NCBI GenBank assembly: GCA_963682025.1
Contig: OY821519.1
Coordinates: 98,081,085 to 98,145,084 of the forward strand
Source: Cordilura impudica
Taxonomy: Eukaryota; Arthropoda; Insecta; Diptera; Scathophagidae
Direction: 5' to 3'
DNA: 64,000 bases
Shown piece by piece: positions 55,524-64,000 of the stretch; within the stretch, counting starts at the first letter, position 1, and each line of letters opens with the position of its first letter. The notes below the pieces were generated by a model. It had not been told where the DNA came from and ran no database searches. It saw nothing but the letters and a program-made list of their open reading frames with translations. Position numbers and translations under genes: made by a program.

Positions 55524-55952
55524 TTAATGGAGATTGAGAATAAAGTTCATTACAAATGTGCTGCTACAATAAGCTCAGTATACACTACCGAAATGCTTAA
55601 TATCATTACCACTACCTTTTAGATGTCCATGAACCATCAGAGTCGTAATGATATTATAAACAAAATTTAAAAATTGGATGAAACCGTAAATAAACTTTCA
55701 GATATAAAGAATATCAAAGAAGAATTAACTCGATGTTCGGCAAAGGCAATTGAAACTGAAACATTAGTGAAGGAGAAAATACAGGAGCTAATGGGCGATA
55801 ATGAGTCTATACGTCAACACTTTTACTGTGGATATATAATTATACAAGGGATAGATGCTAAACTTGTCAAGTGTACAGATGAATTGTGTAGTGCAATATT
55901 CTAAATCGGAAGCATATCTTTGGTTGAATTAACTCACAATGATATCAACTTC
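55524..55952 (+). pseudogene. Unrecognised coiled-coil coding remnant, interrupted by transposons
   Basis: One frame stays readable: MEIENKVHYKCAATISSVYT, then LDETVNKLSDIKNIKEELTR, then AIETETLVKEKIQELMGDN and AKLVKCTDELCSAIF. It has stops TAG (55620), TAA (55668) and TAA (55902). The frame seems to continue to the left of the piggyBac (CTTAATGCGAGAAGATGTG, 53731-53749) and to the right of the foldback (TGCACTTTTATTCAAAATAA, 57074). I do not recognise the protein. It could be a duplicate of a gene that lay head to head with DCST. Confidence 0.45.
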
Positions 55953-57064
55953 GATTTGCGGAAAATTTCCCGAAAACAATTTCCCGAAATTACAATTTCA
56001 CGAACACAATTTCCCGAAATGACAATTTCCCGAAATTACAATTTCCCGAACACAATTTCCCGAAATTACAATTTCCCTAAATTACAATTTCCCGAAATAC
56101 AATTTCCCGAACACAATTTCCCGAAACTACAATTTCCCGAAATTACTATTTCTTCAAAGAGCTTGTTGATGGCATTTCCGAAACAATACCATCAGAAATT
56201 CCGGCTGAAGCGCGAGCAATCAGCTAATGACCACTTGATGTAGTGGTCCTGGCAAGATCTTTCAGCTCATTAACGATTTTTTCCTTAGCAACGAAAGCCG
56301 CTTCGGCACTGTGATTGTGAAGAGCCTCTTTTTTTATAGTATCGTTGCAAGTTATGACCCTACCGGTACAATGTTTTCCTCGATAAAGGATACAACGCCA
56401 ATAAACGCTATCAACGAACTGACCGTCGTCATGATACAAGAAACCATTCAAAAGCAACCTCGGTTTACCTTTTTCGCTAGCCAGGAATTCGAGTGGCATA
56501 GTAACTGAGTATTACAACCCAAATAACTAAAAAACTTCGGTATGCAAGATGGTAACGATTCCGTAGCAGCTACTGCATGGGCAGGATGTGACGGAGTGAG
56601 CGTTATCCGTCGGGAAGTCTGAATACCGAAGTGTTCAAAGTCACAATGAAAAAATAAGCGTATGACACTCCAATAAATAGGTCCGGATGACGAGGGAGGG
56701 TGGAAGAGGAAGGGCGCGGTGCGGGGTGGGGGAATTGTTTTTTCGAGAAGTCGTATACTCGGGAAATTGTTTTTTCAAGAAATCGTATGCAGCAAGTTTT
56801 TTTATGGGGGAAATCAAGTATATATGGGAAGTTGTAAACTAAAAATAGGGAAATTGTAATTTCGGGAAATTTTTTTCGGGAAATCGTAACTTCGGGAAAT
56901 TGTTTTCGGGAAATTGTAATTTCGGGAAATTGTAATTTCGGGAAATTGTAATTTCGGGAAATTGTTTTTTCGGGGAATTGTTTTTTCGGGGAATTGTTTT
57001 TTCGGGCAATTGTTTTCGGGCAATTGTTTTTGGGAAATTGTTTTCGGGAAATTTTCCGCAGACG
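55953..57064 (-). mobile_element. FLYWCH foldback element, copy 3 (best preserved)
   Basis: Imperfect 9-base duplication ATCAACTTC / ATCAAGTTC (55944-55952, 57065-57073). Inverted relative to copies 1, 2 and 4. Arms of CCCGAAA-type arrays at about 55960-56155 and 56850-57060. It contains the only intact FLYWCH frame. Confidence 0.85.
56224..56499 (-). CDS. Small FLYWCH zinc-finger protein encoded by a foldback element
   Basis: 91 residues from ATG 56499, closed by a stop at 56224. FLYWCH layout: LLLNGFLYHDD (about residues 15-25), VYWRCILYRGKHCTGRVIT with both Cys ligands (about 32-50), then LHNHSAEAA with the two His ligands. The helical tail EKIVNELKDLARTTTSSG ends it. FLYWCH fingers bind DNA or proteins and occur in Mutator-like transposases and chromatin factors. 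No catalytic domain adjoins. Whether it is expressed is unknown; conservation of remnants in all four copies suggests it belongs to the element. Confidence 0.75.
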   Translation of the reverse strand: MPLEFLASEKGKPRLLLNGFLYHDDGQFVDSVYWRCILYRGKHCTGRVITCNDTIKKEALHNHSAEAAFVAKEKIVNELKDLARTTTSSGH

Positions 57065-57150
57065 ATCAAGTTCTGCACTTTTATTCAAAATAAGACGGCA
57101 GTATTGGTCAAATTTAATAGCGTTTTTATTTCCTTAAAAAAGAATGTTAA

Positions 57151-57518
57151 TATATAAGTTTTTTTTATTTCTAATGACTTGGAACTAAAAAAAAACATAG
57201 TTTTGTTAATAAAAATTAAAAAACAAAATATTTGGAACAGATGGATCATATAATGTTTTAAAAATATTACAAAATTACATACAAGCGATAGTTGAAACAA
57301 AATAAATAAAAACTTGTTGAGAAATTGTGTCTGCCTGACAATTAAATACTACTTTTTTTGGATTTAAGAAATCATCTTTTTGTATGAAAATATTTATATC
57401 CATATGATTAAAAAATACCGATTATAGTAAAGCCCAACACCGATTCATAAAAAAAGATCACTCATACGTCTAAGCCTCTTGCATAAATTTTACACGCACA
57501 AATACTCTTAACTCTTCT

Positions 57519-57523
<5 letters not shown>
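57151..57523. other. AT-rich spacer
   Basis: No gene recognised between the foldback element and the non-LTR tail. Confidence 0.45.
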
Positions 57524-57561
<38 letters not shown>

Positions 57562-59843
57562 GCTGATTTAAATATATATATTTACAAAAATATTTTAGAA
57601 AAATAGTACCGACTTTAAATACAGTTATAAACATAATCATTAGAGTTCAAATATGTATGTGGTTAATCTTCTTTTAATAACATCAACATCATCGGATAAA
57701 TCAATTAAAGCATAGTGTCTGTTCACTTCGGTGCAGATTCTTCGGAATGGATCGAAATTAATGAAATTTGATCTGTGGAAATTCAGGTAAACCGGCTCAT
57801 ACGATCGAAGTTGTCTGTTAGGGATATTTATACATATTTTTCCAAGAATGCATTCAGAATCAATTTTACCATGAACCAGGTTGAGGAAGAATCTTATAAA
57901 TATTAGAAATGATCCTTCTACATTTCAAAGTTGGAAGCTTTATTAGAGCCAAACGACTGCGATACGGTGGAAGACTCAATTCCGCATTCCACTCAAGATA
58001 TCGAAGACAAAATAGTAAGAATTGTTTCTGAACTGATTCAAGTTTTTTGATGAAAACATTGTACTGTGGATCCCAGATTACTGATGCGTATTCAAGTATC
58101 AGCCTGACCAAAGACGTGAATAGATTTTTTGTTATATAAGGATCATTAAATTCCTTTGCCCAACGCTTTATAAAAGATAAAACACCATTTACCTTATTAA
58201 CAGTCATTGTTACGTGAGAATTAAAACTTAGTCTTTTATCAAAATGAACTCCCAAATCTATGAACGAGTCAGCTGAGTTTAGTTTTAGTAGTCGTAGACC
58301 GTCCTTTGCAAAAGCCATGTTGAGCTGGTGATAGAATTGATGACATTTCGTGTGATAATAAGCATTAAGCTTTGCAATTGCTCTATAATTAGTAGCATCA
58401 CTGCGGCTACCAGATTTATAGTGCGGAATAATAAATGAATTTTTCCAACACTTTCGAAAGATACCGAATTTAAGAGAGTTATTATATGTAAGAGTTAACG
58501 GGGTAGCCAATATTTTAGCACAATTTTTTAAGATGCAGCTGGGAATACCATCTGGACCCCGATTAAATGAACTTTTTATACTTCTTAGACTCTTAAGAAC
58601 AGTCAACACGTCTAAGGATGAAATATTAATTGATGTCAGCCTTGGAATATCATAGGGATATCGTGTGTTGTTTAAAATGATTGTGGAAAATGTGGACGCA
58701 AAGAATTCGGCAAAAAAAATTTGCAATATCAACATCGTTTGAAAGCACAGTACCATTCATTTTCATAATGGATGGATATGATGAAATTTTGCGTTTAGAA
58801 TTTAGAAAGTTGTAAAACATTTTTATATTTGAATTCATTTTACTAAGATAACTATCGTAACATTTTTTATTTTCTAGGTTATTATGACTTCTGGCTATAA
58901 TATATAGACTTTGATCAATTTGGTTATTACTTTTCTTAAATTTTTTATAGAGCCTGTTTTTCCGATTTTTCAACCATGCTAGTTTGATTATATTCCATGA
59001 AGGAGCAGTTGCCTTACCTATTTTTATTAAAGGAACAGTTTTCGTTATATTTGTTGATATTATCTTATAAAAAATTTCGATTACCTGATCAAAATTACTT
59101 CCATCGTTTGAAAATGAAATGACTTAAAGCCAGTTATAGTCAGATAGTAATTGATTTAACATTTGGTAGTTAGTTCGTTTAAAGCACAATGATTCAGAAA
59201 CACTAGAAATATTAGCTCTCTGTGGAAGTGGTGTGGATATAAAAAGTGTTGGATGATGACAATCCTCAGGAAAACTTAACGAACTTGTTCTAATTACACT
59301 GAATAGTGTAGAGTTATTTACGAACACGAGATCCAGCATTCTATCATTGCAGTTAGGAACGTCATTTATTTGGAAAACACACATATCAGCAAGAGATTTA
59401 AGGAAATCAGGACTCCAATCAGTTTGGGTAATTGGAACTAAGAAATCAGTATCATCTAAGTTTTTCCAAGATGTTGTCGGTATATTAAAATCGCCAAGTA
59501 GGATCAGGTAGTCAGTTGGTCTTATTTTATTTGCAACAGATCTAATAGCTAAAGCGTGTTTTTCATAAAGTTGGAAATCGGAGTTGGGAGGTATATAAGA
59601 GCAAGTAATAAGTAGTAAATTATTTCCAAATTTTATGGCCACAACCACTAGCTCCAAATTTGAAGAGTTTTCAACGATGATTTCTTCAGCAGGATACATA
59701 CTCGACACAGCAATTAAAACACCGCCACCAAGCTTTCCATTTCTATCTCGCCTAAAGATTTGATATTTATCACACATTATTTCGGAGTTATTAATATTAA
59801 TTTTTAGCCAGGTTTCCATAAAGAAGTGTATAATCTTAAACAA
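57524..59843 (-). mobile_element. Non-LTR retrotransposon, 5'-truncated, RT palm deleted, (AAAT)n tail
   Basis: Minus strand. Endonuclease frame 59843-59124 (239 codons): FRRDRNGKLGGGVLIAVSS, TCSYIPPNS, LILLGDFNIPTTSW, NDRMLDLVFVN and EDCHHPTLF, all standard APE-type motifs. RT linker at 58973-58650. RT 58756-57866: FNRGPDGIPSCILKNC, FRKCWKNSFIIPHYKSGSRS, NYRAIAKL, which jumps directly to NMAFAKDGLRLLKLN, removing the palm and YADD. The tail reads VRLILEYASVIWDPQY. Ends in about nine AAAT units (57524-57560 as TTTA on plus). Jockey/CR1-like. Its 5' end abuts the satellite at 59826. Confidence 0.8.
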
Positions 59844-61770
59844 GTACTTTTTCTTAAAAAAGTCATTCTTAAAAAAGTGACTTAAAAAGCCCCTTTACTT
59901 AAAGAAAGGTACCTATTTCTAAAAGTATTTTTCTGAAAAAGTATCTTTAAAAAAGTATATTTTCTTAAAAAAGCATATTTTCCTGAAGAAGTATATTTTC
60001 TTAAAAAGAGTCCAATTTTTTAAAGAAATAAATTTTCTTCAAAAAGTACATATTCTTTACAAATTAACTATCCTTAAAAAGTAGCTCTTCACATAAGTAT
60101 TTTTTTTTTAAGTACCTTTTCTCAAAAATGTACATTGTCTTAAAAGAATGCGCTTTCGTAAAATACTATATTTTCTAAAAAAAAAGTACTTTTCTAAAAA
60201 AAGGATATTTCTTAAAAAAGTACTCTTCTTAACACTTTGTTTTTTACAAGTACTGTTTCTTAAAAAAAGTACCTTTTTAATAAAGTTCCTCCTCATAAAA
60301 GTACTTCTCTTAAAAAAAAGTATCTTCTCTTAAAAAAGTACCTTTTCTTAAGTAGTAGCTTTTCTCAAAAAATTAGCTTTTCAAAAAACTACCTTTTCTT
60401 AGAAAATTACCTTTTGTAAAACAACGTTTTCTTAAAAAATTCCTTTTTTAAAATGTACGTTCTCGTAAAAAGTACTTTTTCTTAAAAAACATCTTTTCAA
60501 AAAAATAAATTTTCGAAAAATGTACACTTTCTTCAACAAGCACATATTCTAAAAAACATTGCTCTTTTTGAAAAAGCCTCTTTCTTAAAAGAGTACCTAT
60601 TCGTAAAAAGAACCTTTTCTTAACAAAAAAACTTTTTCTTAAAGAAGTAAATCTGCTTAAAAAAGTGCCTTTTTTAAAAGTACCTTTACTTAAAAAATAT
60701 CTTTTTTAAAAAAGTGTATTTTCTTAAAAAGTACCTTTTCTTAAAAAAAAGTGGCTTTTCTTAAGAAAAGTACCTTTTTCTTAAAAAATATCTTTTCTTA
60801 AAAAAAATATATCTTTCAATAAAGTACCTATAAAATTATCTTTTCCAAAAAGGTATATTTTCCAAAAAAAGCACCTCTTAAAAACATACCTTTTCTGATA
60901 AAATACTCTTCTTAAAAAAAATATATTTTTTTTAAAAAAAGTATATTTTTTTAAGCTTATAAAATTATCTTTTCCAAAAAAAATTTATATTTTATAAAAA
61001 ACATACCTTTTCTGGAAAAATACTCTTCTTAAAAAAGTATCTTTCTTTAAAAAGTTAATTTTCTTAAAAAGAACATTTTCTTAACAAAAGCACGTTTTCT
61101 CATAAAAGAAAAATTTTTCAAAAAAAAAAAAAAATACTCTTAAAACAGTGTTTTTTTATAAGCATGTACTGTCACGTAAATATGAACCTTTTCTTAAACA
61201 AGTATCTTTCCTAAAAAATAAAGTTTTCTTAAGAAGGTACATATTCCCAAAAGTGTCTTCTCTTAAAAAAGTGTCTTTTCTTAAAAAAGTGAATTTCCTT
61301 AAAAAAGAATCTTTTCTTCTTAAAAAAGTAAAAAGTAAATTTTCTTTAAAAAGTACTTTTTCTTAAAAAGAAATACCTTTTCTTAAAAAAGTAAATTTTC
61401 TTAAAAAATACATTTCCTTAAAACAGTACCTTTTCTTAAATAAATACCTATCCTTAAAAGAATACATAAGAATGTACCTTTTCCTCAAAAAGTACATTTT
61501 TTAAGAAGGTACCTTTCTTAAAAATTGTCTTTTTCTTAAAGAAGTACCCTCACTTAAAAGAAGTTTTTCTTAAAAAAGTATCTTATATTAAAAAGTACCT
61601 CTTCTTAAAATAAAATTAAAAAAGATATACATTTTCTTAAAAAAGTACCTTCTCTTAAAAGAATACCTTTTTTTAAATACTGTTTTTACTAAACAACAAA
61701 ATTACGTTTTCTTAAAAAGAACTTTTTCTTAAGAAAAGAATCATTTCTTAAAAAATTACCCTACAAAGTT
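59826..61770 (+). repeat. CTTAAAAAAGTACC minisatellite, fourth array
   Basis: The same 16-22-base TTTTCTTAAAAAAGTACC units as in 37930-41815, nearly 2 kb, without the T1 blocks. Reading frames rich in Phe-Leu-Lys-Lys on both strands come from the repeat. Confidence 0.85.
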
Positions 61771-62240
61771 TTAAAACTTTTTTTTTTGCATTTATCTTTC
61801 TGAATGTACAACATGTCGAGAGAGTTGTATCAAAATTTCCAGTAAATCGGAGCAAAACTTAAGAAGTACAGCGTTTCCAGCGACTGGCCTCATACGGAAT
61901 ATAGTATATAAATCAGTTTTTAAAAAATTTTAAATCGATTTTCTCGCAAATAAATGTTCGAAGTCCGTGAACATCATAACTCAAAATCTACTTGACCGAT
62001 TCTTTTGATATTTTACACACTATATCTACACATAAGTCGTCAGGTAACCACGATGAGTTTTTTTTATTTTCCATTCTCTTCCCCATTTTTTAACCTCAAA
62101 TTCCCGAAATTTTATAGCAAAAATCGTGTTTTTCACTTCAAAATGCTGCCAAAAAAAAAATTAAAACTCTTCGTCGCTACCTCAAGAAACATGTCACGTT
62201 TTAAACGCATTTCGATTTTTTTTATTTCCATGATCCGGTA
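61771..62240. other. Spacer between satellite and foldback copy 4
   Basis: No recognised gene. The frame at 62005-62241 has no family resemblance. Confidence 0.4.
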
Positions 62241-62248
62241 ACGACTTC

Positions 62249-63334
62249 CTCTGCAGAAAATTTTCCGAAAACAATTTCCGAAATACAATTTCCCGAAGAC
62301 AATTGCCCGAAAAAACAATTCCCCGAAAACAATTTCCCAAAATTACAATTTCCCGAAAATAATTTCCCAAAAACAATTTCCCAAAATTACAATTTCCCGA
62401 AAACAATTTCCCGAAATTACAATTTCCCTATTTTTAGTTTACAACTTCCCATATATTCTTGATTTCCCCCATAAAAAAATAAAAATTTCCCGAAAATACA
62501 ACTTGCTGCATACGATATCTCGAGAAAAAAAATTCCCGAATATACGACTTCTCAAAAAAACAATTCCCCCATCCCGCACCGCGCCCTTCCTCTTCCATCC
62601 TCCCTCGTCATCCGGACTTTTGGAGTGTCATACGCTTATTTCAGACCTCCCGACGGATAACGCTCATCCATCTCCATCATATCCTGTCCATGCAGTAGCT
62701 GCTACGGAATCGTTACCACCTTGCATAGCGAAGTTTTTTAGTTATTTGGGTTGTAATACACAGTTACAATGCCACTCGAATTCGTGAATAGCGAAAAAGG
62801 TAAACCGAGGTTGCTTTTGAATGGTTTCTTCCGTTGGTTCAGTCCGTTGATAGCGTTTATTGGCGTTGTATCCATTATCGAGGAAAACATTGTACCGGTA
62901 GGGTCATAACTTGCAACGATACTATAAAAAAAGAGACTTCACAATCACAGTGCCGAAGCGGGTTTCGTTGCTAAAGAAAAAAATCGATAATGAGCTGAAA
63001 GATCTTGCCCGGACCACTACATCAAGCGGTCATGAAGTGATTGCTCGCGCATCGGCCGGAATTTCTGATAGAATTGTTTCGGAAATGTCATCAACAAGCT
63101 CTTTGCAGAAATATTAATTTCGGGAAATTTTAATTTCGGGAAATTGTGTTTGGGAAATTGTAATATCGGGAAATTGCAAATTCGGGAAATTGTGTTCGGG
63201 AAATTGTAATATCGGGAAATTGCAATTTCGGGAAATTGTGTTCGGGAAATAGTAATTTCGGGAAATTGTTTTCGGGAAATTGTTTTCGGAAAATAGTTTT
63301 CGGGAAATTGTTTTCGGAAAATTTTCCGCAAATC
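62249..63334 (+). mobile_element. FLYWCH foldback element, copy 4
   Basis: Near-exact duplication AACGACTTC / AACGACTTA (62240-62248, 63335-63343). The left array is degraded (TTTTCCGAAAAC, CCCAAAATTACAA); the right inverted array runs about 63117-63330. The FLYWCH frame from ATG 62769 reads MPLEFVNSEKGKPRLLLNGF, then shifts at CTTCCGTTGGTTCAG. Confidence 0.82.
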
Positions 63335-63343
63335 AACGACTTA

Positions 63344-64000
63344 TAATGTTCTCCGCAAAACAACAACGCCTCCGGAGACTCGCTGTCACGGACTTATTTA
63401 TTAAAATTTTTAATTGAAATTTTTTCAAAGATTCTTCACATGTTATGCTATAATATGTACATGCACATATACATATACATTGTATATGTTATTCATACCC
63501 AATAGACCAAAACTCTTTAGAAAAATATTATAACAAGCTTGCGAACATAAGCCTTAAGCTTTAAAAAGATTTGAGAAACTATTGAAAAACGCTTTAAATT
63601 TATTGTAGAATAATCAAAAAGGAACCCTCGTGATAATATTACTGAAATAATAATTTAATAAGCTTATATTCTCAATTATAGAAATAGCTTATCAAAATAA
63701 TATTTTATTAAACTAAATGAAAATAAGCTTAGACCTACAATTGTAGAATTAGCTTATGCTAGCAATTGTAGAATAAGCTTATACCTACAACTGTAAAATT
63801 AGCTTATGCTTGTAAATATAAAAACACATTTTATAGAATTTTGTTATTGATTAATTTTTATTTAATTAAAATTAAAAATACAGCTCCTATTTGGTCATTA
63901 TAGATAGTTAAGTAGGATAAGTAGTTTTAACAAAAACAAATAATCAAATAGGTTTTTCTAGATTTTTACCTTCAACAAAAGTTTATTAATTAAGCAGAAA
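63344..64000. other. AT-rich end of window
   Basis: No gene recognised. Contains the 25-base tandem repeat at 63727. Confidence 0.45.
63727..63825 (+). repeat. 25-base tandem repeat, about four units
   Basis: Units AGCTTA(g/t)(a/g)C(c/t)... with CAATTGTAGAAT, spaced 25 bases apart (AGCTT at 63727, 63752, 63777, 63802), alternating AAGCTTA and TAGCTTA. Confidence 0.6.

Noticed and set aside
60108..61366. Phe-Leu-Lys-Lys-rich frames on both strands
   Set aside because: Artefacts of the CTTAAAAAAGTACC minisatellite.

Overview
The window looks like nuclear DNA of a higher fly (Brachycera, probably a calyptrate). This is inferred from spliceosomal genes with 57-70 base introns, strongly AT-rich sequence, many copies of the GTCY-microsatellite 'mini-me'/INE-like repeat of Diptera, and a crowded insect transposon fauna. 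There are no bacterial operons, rRNA genes or CRISPR arrays.

Only one intact host gene is visible: a minus-strand DC-STAMP domain protein (DCST1/DCST2 type; sneaky and CG6845 in Drosophila). It reads from an ATG at 53126 to a TGA at 32310 through ten exons totalling 2049 coding bases (682 codons plus stop), every junction in phase with GT-AG ends. Seven introns are 57-299 bases. Introns 4 (7.9 kb) and 7 (10.0 kb) are swollen by transposons and satellites. Two host-derived fragments are decayed: a P4-ATPase (ATP11-like) piece that keeps an intron (26432-27190), and a coiled-coil coding remnant (55524-55952) cut by three different transposons.

The rest is nested mobile DNA. Left third (1-17 kb): non-LTR reverse transcriptase remnants, mini-me copies, a hAT element with 8-base target duplications and a Helitron inside it, MITEs, a decayed mariner, and a foldback element. 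Middle (17-31 kb): a terminal-inverted-repeat element (16974-19840) with a decayed cysteine-rich transposase-like gene, an RNase H-bearing non-LTR remnant split by a MITE and a SINE, an RTE endonuclease remnant, the ATPase pseudogene and a stack of Helitrons. Introns of the DCST gene: a second, related inverted-repeat element (33054-37241) interrupted by a DD41D mariner, a duplicated 1.57 kb composite satellite, two Helitrons 45 bases apart, RNase H remnants, mini-me copies and a foldback element. Right end (53-64 kb): Helitron, piggyBac with TTAA ends, two foldback elements, a non-LTR element lacking its RT palm, and another satellite array.

Two systems stand out. (1) Two related elements, about 2.87 and 2.90 kb once the mariner is subtracted, have inverted ends, 4-base AT-only target duplications (AATT, ATAT) and a distinctive Cys-rich transposase-like protein; they may be Sola-like. 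(2) Four foldback elements of 1.0-1.1 kb with 8-9 base target duplications consist of inverted arrays of a TTTCCCGAAA-type 14-16-mer around a small FLYWCH zinc-finger reading frame, with no transposase.
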